Positions 43,948 to 54,506 of a stretch of DNA of 64,000 nucleotides are shown one piece after another. A program made the position numbers and the translations under genes. The DNA comes from Bathynomus jamesi. Its lineage: Eukaryota > Arthropoda > Malacostraca > Isopoda > Cirolanidae. Every line of letters begins with the position of its first letter. Positions within the stretch are counted from its first letter, which is position 1. The stretch covers positions 73,501-137,500 of the forward strand of contig JAJOZX010007470.1 of assembly GCA_023014485.1 (NCBI GenBank), read 5' to 3'. The notes under the pieces are model-generated. The model made no database searches and had not been told where the DNA came from. It saw only the letters and a list, made by a program, of their open reading frames with translations.

Positions 43948-44262
43948 TCAAATCTCACAGCTTGTTTCACTCTGCTGTGGCTTGGAGGGTGAGTTGCTTA
44001 ACTTTGGACTCTTGTAATTTGAAGTGGATGAAGTGGTAGTAGGAGCATATCTTTTTTCCCGCAAGTCGTTTAGTTCATTTGGGTGCTTTTTCCATGTGGT
44101 TCCATACTGGCTTTGTTGAATAAAATTTTGGATTTGTTTACCACGAACAATCAATCTAGCTGATGAGTTTTTTTGTCACAAATAATGCACTCTGCTTCAT
44201 TTTCTTCATTTTTAGATATTTTGAAATGTTTCCACACATTTGATTTTCGTGACATACCTGAT
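43948..44262 (-). pseudogene. ZBED-type hAT transposase, N-terminal BED finger
   Basis: From an ATG at about 44262 the minus frame reads MSRKSNVWKHFKISKNEENEAECIICDKK, the Trp/Phe and C-x-x-C half of a BED finger. After one stop or sequence change, IVRGKQIQNFIQ and QYGTTWKKHPNELNDLREK supply the remaining helix with its His. It continues to TTSSTSNYKSPKL. With the parts at 41980-42420 and 40533-41160 it forms one minus-strand gene remnant spread over 3.7 kb. Confidence 0.65.
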
Positions 44263-45019
44263 ATTTTTATAATATCCGAGGGGAATAGGCCTAATCCTGA
44301 AAACAAAAGTAATTCAAGATAATAATAGGTGTCAACACCAATGTTGTAGAAAAATAAGAAGGGTTATTGACCTTTGATGTCCTATAAACTAAATAAAATG
44401 GGGTGGGCAGGACTTCGAAGATAAAAAAAAAGGTTGGCGAGGGGAGTTAAACAAATAGTTACTAAAAATTTGTAGAGGTGAACACAAAGTTAAAAAATGC
44501 CTTGAAGCAACCATTTTCTCTGTAGTTTCCTTGAAAAATACTGAACACTTCGCTACAGTATAATATATTAAATGTTTGTCTCGAAGTTCAAGCTTGGACA
44601 ATAAATGGCAGTATTACAGCTTTTTCTTACTGGAGGTTATCCCCGGGTGATATCCGGCCAGATATCCGACATCGCAAACCTGGATATCCTATATCCAATT
44701 ATCCAGCAAATTCATTATCCGGCCCATGCCTAAAGTATAGATATATTAAAAAAATCACTGCATAAGACAGTCGTAATCGCAGTTTAAAGGGAAGTATAAG
44801 AGGAAAAATTTCACAGTTTACACAATTCCGCCCATACGCCCATTTCCGACCTTACAACATCTGATTGATACATTCAATCGACACGTTATTATTAGGTTAG
44901 GCTAAGTGTTTAGTGTCCATGATATGATCTTGTCGACGAAATACCCCATTTCAGGGTATGAGCAGCTCATAGCAGCATTACCAAGTACCGGCTCCGCAGT
45001 TTCTTCATCCCACTCAGAT
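44263..45019. other. No gene seen; a piece of a GATATCC repeat at 44640-44735
   Basis: 44640-44735 contains gatatccggcc, agatatccgac and ggatatcc, resembling the hAT MITE at 59771-60241. The rest has no recognised content. Confidence 0.35.
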
Positions 45020-45560
45020 GCTGTCTCTGTACAGCGGTCTTGTCCGCTCCAGTATGGAGCACACTTCTCATGTGTGGGGTGGCTTAACCCACACCCTTTC
45101 TATTTGACCGGGTGGAATCGAAGGCTTTTCGACTCATCATTTCCCCACATCATACTGTCTTTAATCCCTCTCCCTTCGCCGCAATGTTCCCTCACTCTTT
45201 CTTTACTATCGTAATTATAACGGACACTGCTCTTCTGAACTTTCTAACTGCATGACTGCAGTACCAGACTTTCGACACATTTTCATTCCTTTTTAGTTCA
45301 ACTCTAATGCAAGGGTTACTCTGTATTTTCGACAATCTTTCATCTACTCAATCGGTCAGGTCTGGTACAATCTTCCTCAATCCATCTTTTCCCCTGTCTA
45401 TGAACTCCAGTCTTCCAAACGCAGTTTGTCAAGTTCTCGAAAACTTTGGATCTTGATTTTGGCTGGCTTTCTTTTTCTTCTAGTGGGGATGGCGTTTTTG
45501 TGGACATTCGCCCTTGGCCCCTCCTCCCTGCATAAAAAAAGTGTAAGTGATTTGAAAAAA
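45020..45560 (+). mobile_element. Degraded LINE C-terminal region
   Basis: In shifting plus-strand frames: AHFSCVGWLNPHPFYLTGWNRR, FDSSFPHIILSLIPL, NGHCSSELSNCM, FNSNARVT, FIYSTQSVRSGTIFLNPSFPLSM. This order is the C-terminal part of a common arthropod non-LTR element (H-V-W-G, then H-C-S-S-E-L). The last 200 bp match the minus-strand LINE tail at 48545-48850. Confidence 0.6.
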
Positions 45561-45694
45561 CAAAAGTGTAGCATGTAGGAGCTAGTGTAACTTCAACGAT
45601 CACTGACGAAACTGTAGGAGGAATTTGCACTCTTGTAAGTATATATATGTGTGTGTGTGTGTGTGTGATAAATAAATAAATATGCGCCCCCTAT

Positions 45695-45982
45695 GCGCCT
45701 CGGTGGTGTAGTGGTTAGCGTCGTTGACTATGAATCCATCGGCCCCGGGTTCGAGACCCGGTGACGGCAGCCGGCGCGCAGCAAAACCCAGCTGTTCATC
45801 CACAATAAAGAAAGTGGTTGGTAGATAAATGGGTACCCTAGGTGGCCTAGTGGTTAAGACGATGGGCTGCTGGTGGGGCGTGTTCGGATTCCACCTTAAA
45901 CTGTAGATCTAAGGTGGGGTGAAAAGCTTGACCTTCGTCAGAATGAACAGTTCGGGCGGAAGCTAACCGAAGGTTATATACA

Positions 45983-45985
<3 letters not shown>
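45695..45985 (+). mobile_element. Dimeric tRNA-SINE, complete copy
   Basis: First monomer: GCGCCTCGGTGGTGTAGTGG, with B box GGGTTCGAGACCC. The linker is cagcaaaacccagctgttc. Second monomer: ggcctagtggttaagacgatgg, with B-box-like GTTCGGATTCC. The 3' domain is gcttgaccttcgtcagaatg...gcggaagctaacc. It ends gaaggttatatacag at (TA)n. It is about 290 bp. Two tRNA-related heads in one SINE is a less common architecture. Confidence 0.88.
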
Positions 45986-46016
<31 letters not shown>

Positions 46017-46043
46017 TGTATATAACCTTTGGTTAGCTTCCGC
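45950..46043. repeat. Palindrome joining two SINE tails
   Basis: gcggaagctaaccgaaggttatatacagtata... is mirrored as ...tatactgtatataacctttggttagcttccgc around a (TA)n centre, so a second, 3'-only SINE fragment lies inverted against the complete copy. Confidence 0.8.
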
Positions 46044-46262
46044 AAACAACCACAGGAAAAAAAGGAAAAAGAAACACGAAATCCGAGCGCTTTCGTGATA
46101 TATTCACATCTTCAGGGACAAGAAAGAAATATTTCTATTTTCTATTTGCTATTTCTTTTTGTCCCTGAAGATGTGAATATATCACGAAAGCGCTCGGATT
46201 TCGTGTTTCTTTTTCCTTTTTCCCTGTGGTTGTTTGCTTATTAATAAGATAACGTGTTATTC
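46044..46262. mobile_element. PLE terminal palindrome (type 2)
   Basis: Left arm aaacaaccacagg...atccgagcgctttcgtgatat and right arm atatcacgaaagcgctcggat...ctgtggttgtttgctta enclose tcttcagggacaag and its inverse. In the right arm CCTGAAGATGTGAATATATC-ACGAAAG keeps the hammerhead-like order CUGANGA, stem II GTGA/TCAC, GAAA. Confidence 0.75.
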
Positions 46263-46273
46263 TGTGATTTTAC

Positions 46274-46275
<2 letters not shown>

Positions 46276-46326
<51 letters not shown>

Positions 46327-46327
46327 G

Positions 46328-46384
<57 letters not shown>

Positions 46385-46416
46385 GCACACAACACACACA
46401 CATATATATATATATA

Positions 46417-46458
<42 letters not shown>
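46276..46458. repeat. Compound (TA)n / (CA)n microsatellite
   Basis: Alternating blocks of TA and CA with imperfect joins. Open frames on both strands here are purely repeat-derived. Confidence 0.97.
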
Positions 46459-46462
<4 letters not shown>

Positions 46463-47818
46463 CCACTCAATAATTTTGCCCTACCTTATTTTTCTTTCCA
46501 AGTTTCTTTGTAAGTTCTAGAAATTTTGTACAGAAATAGTTACATACTTTTATACAAGTTTTTATTTTTCGACATAGTCTCCATCCTTTTCTACGGCTTT
46601 CCTCCACCTTGAAACAAGGACCTTTATTCCTTGCTGGTAAAAGCCCGCTGGGTTCCGCTGGAGCCACCTCTTAACCTCAACAACCTCATCGTCATTCTGA
46701 AACTTTCTTCCACGAATAGCACCTTTCATTGGCCCAAACAAATGGAAGTCTGAAGGTGCCAGATCCGGGCTGTATGGAGGGTGGGCTAACGCAGTCAAGC
46801 GCATTTTTGTGATGGCCTCTCTTGTTTGCAAACTGTTGTGTGGTCTTGCGTTATCGTGCAAAAGAAGGACGTCTTCCAGTTTTCTCTCCGGTCGAACTCG
46901 CTTTATACGTCTCTGGAGTTTCTGAAGGGTAGCAATATATGCCTCTGAATTGATTGTTTCCTTTCTTCATAATGTCCACCAGAATCACCTCTTTCATGTC
47001 TCAGAAGATGGGTGGCCATAACTTTCTTGCAGAGGGAGCCATTTTGAACTTTTTCTTGCGTGGGGAGTCTGCGTGATGCCACTCCATGGATTGGCGTTTT
47101 GTTTCAGGTTCAAAGTGGTGTACTAAAGTCTCAACCCCAGTCACAATTCGTGAAAGGAAGTCATCCCCTTCTGCCTCGTATCGAACCAACGACTCGGAAG
47201 CAATTTCTTTTTTTGGGCTTTGTGATCTTCAGTCAGTTCGCGAGGAACAAACCGTGAACACACTTTTGAGTATCCCAGTTGCTGAATTATCGTATTCACA
47301 CTTCCTTCACTAATTCCTAGCTCCAGTGATAGTTCCTTGTATGTGACGCGCCGATTTGATCGAATGATGCTGTTAGCACGTTGCACAGTGTGAGATGTCA
47401 CAGCCGATGCCGGGCGACCGCTACGTGGCTCATCATCGAGGCTGGCTCTCCCTCTCTCCGATGATCTCACGTTTAGACCAGCGTCCAACTATGCTTCGAT
47501 CAGCAGCAGCATCTCCGTAAACGTTTTGTAGACGTTTGTGAATATTTTCAACTGTTTCCTTCTCTGCGGTTAAGAACTCGATAACAGCTCTCTGTTTACG
47601 ACGCATCACTGTCAGACGCCATTTTCGAAACTGCGTTAACCATCGGTTTTATACCAGGGCGTTTTAAAAAGCGGTTTTATACAGGGAGGGAGGTTCAAAC
47701 TGGAAAAATCCGTTATATGAAGCGCAGGAAGTTCAAACTTACGGCCCAAAAGACATTTCAGCCCCATGGCCTATTATTTAGCTAAGAAGAAAGGGTGGGG
47801 CAAAATATATTCAGTGCC
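46457..47818 (-). mobile_element. mariner transposon (DD34D), inactivated
   Basis: TIRs: left gagggccactcaataatttt, right aaaatatattcagtgccct (imperfect, about 30 bp). Left and right flanks are microsatellite, with TA on the right only. The minus-strand transposase is broken into at least three frames. About 1360 bp, normal for a mariner. Confidence 0.8.
46562..47640 (-). pseudogene. mariner transposase, broken, first catalytic Asp lost
   Basis: N-terminal sequence near 47600-47480: QRAVIEFLTAEKETVENIHKRL and GDAAADRSIVGRW. Then SGRPASAVTSHTVQRANSII and YKELSLELGISEGSVNTIIQ (second helix-turn-helix), FVPRELTEDHK, and SRIVTGVETLVHHFEPETKR. The last holds Val and Leu where the family has Asp and Trp (G-D-E-T-W). 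46861-46562 carries MHDNARPHNS and SPDLAPSDFHLFGPMK, with Asp-34-Asp spacing. Frameshifts fall near 47150 and between 46870 and 47000. Confidence 0.85.

Positions 47819-47820
<2 letters not shown>

Positions 47821-47862
<42 letters not shown>
47821..47862. repeat. (TA)n microsatellite
   Basis: TA tract at the right end of the mariner. Confidence 0.97.
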
Positions 47863-47865
<3 letters not shown>

Positions 47866-48544
47866 CTCGTTTGTGAAAATTTCTGTGTTCGTTTCATAAG
47901 TGAAAGAGCAATTTCATAAATTTAAGCTTTACAGTAAACTGCACCTTGTACATATATAGAGAGTTACAGGACCACTGTGTTTTAAATCCAATGAATTTTA
48001 TTCACTTTGCAGGCCCAACACGAACACCTTAAAGTTAATTTTTTAATAGGATTATCCACTTAATATTATGTAAACCTATCAGCCAAGGCGGAACGTAGGC
48101 CTATGTGATATAGTTCAAATGGATGGTTGAAGGTAACTATTATTTTTAATTTTTAAGCCTAATACCTTATAGGATATAGGGTTTGCATAGTTATTTTCAT
48201 CAATAGGCCTAACTTGAGTCATTAGCGATTATGGAGCTGATATGTCGGCGTATTCGTGATAACAACTCAAGTCAACTCATTATGGTAAATGTCGAGAATT
48301 CTAAAGTAGTTTAAATAAATAAAGCCTATATACTACATAGGCCTACCGTATTGACTGGCTAGTCACAGTAAGTGGCTTAGGTACGACTGGCTAATATTAC
48401 TTGACAGTCTTACTTGAGAAAGCACCATAGGATAAGAAGAAAATGAAAGTCGATAAATTCCTCCGACTTGTGCTTTCAAAATAACGAAACATAACATTTT
48501 AGAAAGAAATTTTTAGGCATAAAAACTCGCATTAATAGCTTATT
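47863..48544. other. No gene seen
   Basis: Non-repetitive AT-rich sequence with no supported frame. Confidence 0.35.
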
Positions 48545-48850
48545 TCATGGCTGTAGTAATGCAGTTAAGGTTCGTTGTTTTTTATGCAAGGAGGAGGGCC
48601 CCAAAAATGCCCCTTTCCCCCATAGAAGAAGTAGAAGTGAGCTAAAATCAGGATCCAAAGTTTTTAAGATGCCTGGACGCTCTGCGTTTGAAAGATTGGA
48701 GGTCATAGACAGAGGGAAAGATGGATTGAGGAATGTTGTTCCATCGTTGACCGGTTGAGTAGATGAAAGATTGAGAATACCGATTAACCCTCGCGTTAGT
48801 AAGGCTGGATCTTTTCCGTTTGACTGCCGCCATTGAAACATAATTAAACT
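48545..48850 (-). mobile_element. LINE C-terminal fragment
   Basis: Minus frames give KRKRSSLTNARVNRYSQSFIYST and GQRWNNIPQSIFPSVYDLQSFKRR, the R-x-W-N-x-[IL]-P tail of a LINE ORF. The 3' end DPDFSSLLLLLWGKG parallels 45420-45540. A short piece of the same LINE (atgtttcaatggcgg...gatccg) reappears inverted at 49218-49254. Confidence 0.65.
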
Positions 48851-49041
48851 TTTTGTATTTTGTATTTTAACTGAAATGTCTTGATGATACAAAATAAGTT
48901 ACTTTATAAAAAAGCTTTTCTTAATTTCCCCTTCAAATTTTGTTTCTTATAAACAATTTTAATTACTTTCAAGATCCATGCTTAATTTTTAAGTTTTAAT
49001 CGTGTACTCAGAAAAATAAGGGAATCACCTGAAGATCAGGG

Positions 49042-49205
49042 CCTCCAGCCTTCTTTAGTTAGCTTTATAAGGCTAACTAACAAAAATATCACGACCTAAC
49101 CTAACCAATCGTCAAGGTCGTACAGTTGACCTAACGATTGGTTAGGTTAGGTCGTGATATTTTCGCTAGTTAGCCTTATAAGGCTAAGTAAAGAAGGCTG
49201 GGGGC
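49042..49205. mobile_element. Palindromic element, TTAACCTAACC family (copy 4)
   Basis: gccttctttagttagc-ttataaggctaa...atatcacgacctaacctaac is mirrored as gttaggttaggtcgtgatat...ccttataaggctaagtaaag. It is the most perfect copy of the family. The whole is bracketed by inverted LINE pieces (48812-48847 and 49218-49254). Confidence 0.8.
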
Positions 49206-49255
49206 ACTCACCTCTTATGTTTCAATGGCGGCAGTCAAACGGAAAAGATCCGTAA

Positions 49256-50018
49256 GCCTGTATGTAGGTTAGGTTGTTACGTAAGCTAGTTAAACATATT
49301 TGTATTATTAGTTATGAACTGATCATTAGCCATAAATTTGAGTAGGAAGTCGAAGTATTTGAAATCGGCTCCTACATATGTATATCTATGATAGATAAAT
49401 AACTACCGTATGTAGTAGGCTTGCTATTTAAGAATAGTATTTATGCGTCTTAAGAACATCGGATAGATTCAACATAAACTTCTCGTATGACTAATTACAT
49501 ACACCAATACAAATTAGTCAGAATTAAAACGCGTCTCCATGAATAAATTGAACAAAAATATTCCACTTTTTTTACGTTAAATCTCCTGTTTATATTTTAG
49601 CAGCCAACGTGTTTGATGGGCAAATATCGAGAGGTTATTATCTGCATATTCTTGTGCTTTCCTCTCTTAGGCATCCGCTGTTTACTGTTTATGTTCATAT
49701 AGCATTACTCATCGTCACCTGTCCACAAACCATTATCTGTTTGTTTATATGATCATGATTCCCCTTATTAGCGTTATCTTTAGGTGATACGTTGTCTGGT
49801 GATGTATTGTTCCGACATTTCTTCACCATGTTCGAATTGCTTCTTTGAAAAAACCTATCATATTTGTTTTTATTAAATCTGATATGGAGCCTATAGATTT
49901 ACAGTCGATTAAAAAAGTCGAGGTTCGCTGGACTTAACGGCCGAGTATATCCCGACTTGTGAAACTGATTGCACTCCTAAATAATAAATATGAAATGCCT
50001 TTAACGTCTCAGGTTATA
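49256..50018. other. No gene seen
   Basis: Unique-looking sequence without supported frames or repeats. Confidence 0.35.
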
Positions 50019-50026
50019 TAGTGCTG

Positions 50027-50534
50027 GGTAAATCTCTAGGAGCGCTCCATTTTTCAATATTAAACATACACTTATAAAACATATACCATTTGAAAGCTCA
50101 CATTTTTCTGAGTCTGAAAATGTAGTAATCCAAAAGTATCAATAGCGAATAAAAAGTAATTAGGTTTAAATATAAAACCCTATACCGATCAATTTGTGAT
50201 GCGTGATCTTTACGGGGGCTCCGCCCCCGTACCCCCGAGACCTAAATTATACAAATGATAATGTAATAACATATTCATGTTAGGTTAGGTTAGCGTAACA
50301 ATTACCAAAAATACCATCTTACAACACAGACTGAAGATTTATAACTTAGCCAACCTTTATAATGTAATGACGTCACGCGTCAAACAATTAATTAAATCTA
50401 TTTACTTTTTATTTGCTATTGATACTTTTGGATTACTACATTTTCAGACTCAGAAAAATGTGAGCTTTCAAATGGTATATGTTTTATGAGTGTATGTTTA
50501 ATATTGAAAAGTGGAGCGCTCCTAGAGATTATCC
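50027..50534. mobile_element. 508-bp MITE with about 140-bp TIRs and 8-bp TSD
   Basis: TSD TAGTGCTG at 50019-50026 and 50535-50542. Left end ggtaaatctctaggagcgctc, right end gagcgctcctagagattatcc. Inverted identity extends through ccatttgaaagctcacattttt and aaaagtatcaatag. The centre has a small GC-rich hairpin (cgggggctccgcccccg) and a ttaggttaggtt word. No ORF. Superfamily unassigned (8-bp TSD: hAT or P-like). Confidence 0.9.
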
Positions 50535-50542
50535 TAGTGCTG

Positions 50543-52035
50543 TACGATTAGATACGTACAGTATGTACGTTATCTAATATGCTAATGTTTTACCACACTT
50601 AAAAAAAAATTTATACGTAACATTATTTCTCTATTCTTGCATCCAAGTAATCATCATCAAAGCTTCCGGTAAGCTCATGTTACTATTATTAAAATTGATC
50701 ATTGCTTCCGGATATAGCGAGGGCTGTCGTTTTTTAACTCCTTCGATTACTGCTGCAAAGAGCCGTTGGGTATATTAAACCTCGTTTTTAGCGAGGAGAA
50801 CGGCCTTCGAAACCACCAATAGACTCGCTTGATAACCTGAGGAGTTCTTAGACCGTCAGTGTAGATGAGCATTTTGTGATGTGTTGGTGAAGTATCCGAG
50901 GCGTTTCGTTAAAATGCTTCGTTATAATCAGACCTTTCGTCTACTTTTATGATAAAGTGCTAAAATAAATTTCGAAAACGGTTACTATTTGACTTTGTTA
51001 ATTTTTACTTTAAAATTTTTAGGCCTACGCTACTTTCTCCTTAATTAGACTAAATCTTTGTTTTTATGGTATAATATGAGTATAAACTAAAGTAATTTAT
51101 AGTAATTAGACCTCGTCTTACCTGTCTATTCATTTGATCTACTGTTTGCCAAACCAAACTAAGGAATATCTTATCCCAAAATGTGTGTCAAATTTTGTTT
51201 TTCAGTAGATATGATTCTTATAAGCAGACAAAAACTAATCGCCTCGAGACAGCTTGAATGTCATACCAATAGTCCGCAAATCCGTTATTTTAAATTGCTC
51301 TTTGAAATAGAATAATCTACATAACTACATTAGGCCCCGAGCTTCACAATCCCAAGTTCATATAAGCCAGTTGTTTACTCTTTCGTTCATTCACTCCTAA
51401 AATGGCTACAAATTGCAAAAAGCAAATCCGAAAAACTGGCTTTAAAACCTCCACTTGTTATGAGCAAAAAACACCTGTAGAAAGTTCAGTATCTAGCGTG
51501 ATTTTTTTAAACTTTTTATCCTTAAAACAGTTTAGAGATAGTTCAATTTCATAACTAGTGTGGGTCCTTTATATTACTGTCTGTAATAGCTATTATCTAA
51601 AATATAAGTTTGCCTTATGTCGAGTACAATAATTGTGTAGAGCTGGATTAAAGACAATTTGCAATTTAAAGTTATCGTACAGTTCCGCTCTTTGTATAGG
51701 CCTAGACTAAAATATATAGTGGTTGACCGTTATATTCCTATCTAATAGGACTATTCTGAACTACTAGTTATAATAAATTACCAGTTAAATAAACCCATCA
51801 TACAGAAAATACATTTTTGCTGTCCAAGTTTCGCGTACTTATCGACTCGCATTAGGTTAGCAGATGAGGATGTAGTGGGGTATACATTAAGTTTTGAGTC
51901 TTGTTGAGTTAAGCTTATCATAACTGAAACTTTGAGATTTACGATACAAATACTGGGGCTTTATTACTTCAGACCAGCTAGGCCTACTTACTAGTAGGCT
52001 ATACCAGCCATAGCAGAGTTTTTACATGAGATATA

Positions 52036-52072
<37 letters not shown>

Positions 52073-52730
52073 GCGCTACATTACCCACTCCCCCAGACTG
52101 ATAAGCATATAAGCAATCTATAGATCAATAACAAAATAACAATACTTTATCACATCAAGTCGAAGTTGTATCGTATTTTATTATAACAGACATGAGTCGC
52201 ATTCATATACAGTGACGTCACAGTCATTAGTTGAGACATGAACTTGTCATGTAGTTGTTTCTATAATAAATTCATTATTTTACTTCCGAGATCGTAGGCG
52301 AGTGCTAAAATATACGTTTAGACCAAAAGTATTGTCAGATATCGTACGCTGTTTACGAGTAGAGAGAGAGAAGAATGAGTCATACCTTCTCTTTCGGGAG
52401 TCTTTCCACGACTCCCCGCGAGTGTCATGGAAATTTAATGTTTATGCGCCCTGTTTTCACAATCGATATTTTTATGTTCGCAATTTTTTAATAGTCTTTT
52501 ACACTTAGTCTCTTCGTTAGTTCTTAACCAGGTGTTATCGCAGAAAGCAGGAAAGGGGATTTGGGGAATACATAAAATCGTATGTCGTGCGTTTTCTCAA
52601 AATTAAAGTGTTTTATGTCACTGAGGTCATACGAACTTTCATCGTACTGGCTTATTACGTACGAGTATGTAGCCTGTAGTGACTTTATTATCTTTCAATG
52701 ACTTCTAAACTAAAGGGGATAGCCGAAAAT
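50543..52730. other. Mostly unique sequence with a (CT)n tract; no gene confirmed
   Basis: (CT)n at 52041-52069. Short frames such as plus strand 52302-52508 have no domain or splice support. The region could be intronic or intergenic host DNA. Confidence 0.35.
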
Positions 52731-52733
52731 TAT

Positions 52734-52942
52734 ACAGGGTGCTTAAAATAAGTTACCACTTAGTGCTTCAAAAAAATGGGGTTTACCCATTAATCACACA
52801 CAATCCCTGTAAAAAAGGATATTATTATTAAAAAACGATCAAACAAACACGCAAATACTTGCCTAAACAAAAAAAAAAAAAAACAAGCTATAATTGATAA
52901 GTAATGACATATTAGTGGTAAAATTTTTTGAAGCATCCTATA
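52734..52942. mobile_element. Mariner-like MITE
   Basis: Left end TACAGGGTGCTTAAAATAAG, right end attttttgaagcatccta, with ttaccacttag and tagtggtaa just inside. TA flanks. It is about 210 bp with no coding sequence. Confidence 0.6.
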
Positions 52943-53099
52943 TATATATAGTATATATATATGGTGTGGGTAAAATTATTTGCTTAAACAGTGAAATTCC
53001 AATTTATAAAGGCTAATTTTAGTACACTGCTTATAGCTTAGTAATATTACAGTTCGGTTATAAATCTCCGTAGGTCCTATTAGCCTTCAACCTATAAAG

Positions 53100-53395
53100 G
53101 AGGGGTTCCCAACCTTTTTCACTCCATTCCTCCCTTGGGAAACTTTAAAAATCCCCGTGAACGCCCACCCCCCTCATTTTTCCCCAAAAGAGCATAGCAA
53201 TCTATCTATAAGTATAACACAAGAATAACCACTGAATTACCACGGGAATTGGTGGTAATGGTTATGTAGCCATTGCGTATAGCCTGCCAAGTCGGAATAA
53301 ATAATAAAACCCTTTTTATTTCAGATTTCCCAATTTTTGTGGAAAATTTTCCAACTTTTCATAGCCCGCCGTGGACCCTAGTTTGGGAACCACTG
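53100..53395. mobile_element. hAT-type MITE (GGGGTTCCCAAC family)
   Basis: Left end gaggggttcccaaccttttt, right end ccctagtttgggaaccactg. CAGTGGTTCCCAAA is a widespread hAT terminus. Flanks ctataaag and ctatataaag are near-duplicates. There is no ORF. Confidence 0.7.
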
Positions 53396-53494
53396 CTATA
53401 TAAAGTCTTTAATGACCTCGTGACTGCTTAAATTCCAGTTTATATAGTTTTTGGCCTACCTTAATATTTATACAATAATGTAATGTATAATGGG

Positions 53495-54033
53495 TGCTAC
53501 TATAGCGTGCAGTCTACAAAGATATCTTTAGTCTACAAAAGAATTTGCGCTGAAGTGACCTGACCTGACTTGAATTTGTGCTGACCTGACCTGAAGTGAC
53601 TTGACTTTATCTTTGGGGACGAATGTGAAGTCAAGGCGGAGTATAAACCAAAAATTTAAAGGACAAATAAAACGAACAATTCATTCTGTGATATAATGCC
53701 CGATTAGGTTAATTGAATGCCTTGTTACGTGAACTGTATGCCCTTGACAATTGGTTAGGTTAAGTTGTGATATTTTCGTTAGTTTTAACGAAAATATCAC
53801 AACTTAACCTAACCAATCGTTAAGGGCATACAGTTGACCTAACCGGGCATTCAATTAACCTAACCGGGCATTATATCCTATATTAACCTAACCGGGCATT
53901 ATATCCTATAGAATGAATTGTTTGTTTTATTTGTCCTTTAAATTTTTGGTTTTAACGTAATTGAATTTGTAAATATGTTGTAGACCGCACGCTATAGTGT
54001 AAATATCTTTGTAGACCGCACGCTATAGTAGCA
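53495..54033. mobile_element. Fold-back element containing a TTAACCTAACC palindrome (copy 5)
   Basis: Outer ends TGCTACTATAGCGTGC and GCACGCTATAGTAGCA; next level agtctacaaagatatc / gatatt-tttgtagacc. The core gatattttcgttagttttaacg aaaatatc arms match the other family copies. In the right arm a 29-bp segment (ttaacctaaccgggcattat + atcctata) is tandemly duplicated at about 53872-53929. Confidence 0.8.
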
Positions 54034-54506
54034 TCGTATAATGTATATCCCGCCAATAAAGCTTATCATTATCATCACAATCAATGTCCATAGTTTAGTA
54101 TTCTACTCGTATTTGTATGCTGCTACTTAACATTATACAACGAAGGCCAACATGCATCTTAAAAACTCGAAAATCTCACAATGTGTATACAATTGTATCG
54201 TATTGTACGAGGAAGCCGCTATTCAATTCCACAAACAAAATCTTATTTCATATTCTACGCATGTCGGTTATAGTTTGTACTGCGACTTTATTAGTTTTTC
54301 ATAAAGACGCGTTTTGTTTCTCAAAAGGAAGCTCATGAATCATTCTGTCCTGACGAATCATTTTCACGAGACGAATAGACGAACCGCGAACGAAGTAATA
54401 GTGCTCTGCGGGACTTGACAAAAGAAAGGGTGGCAAAATTTACTGCTTAGCGATACGCAGATGTTGTACGAGTGAACGTGTTATTATTACATAGACTAAT
54501 ATCACC
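54034..54506 (+). promoter_or_regulatory. Possible 5' flank / 5' UTR of the 54507 exon
   Basis: No repeats are recognised between the fold-back element and the ATG at 54507. The context before the ATG (atcaccATGa) is acceptable. No TATA or initiator element could be assigned with confidence. Confidence 0.25.

Noticed and set aside
46234..46520. Overlapping frames of [12 protein letters not shown] and HTHTHT on both strands
   Set aside because: Pure microsatellite translation; the same applies to such frames at 2720, 23625, 25249, 27860 and 59312.
52302..52508. 68-residue plus-strand frame
   Set aside because: No motif, weak composition and no splice context.
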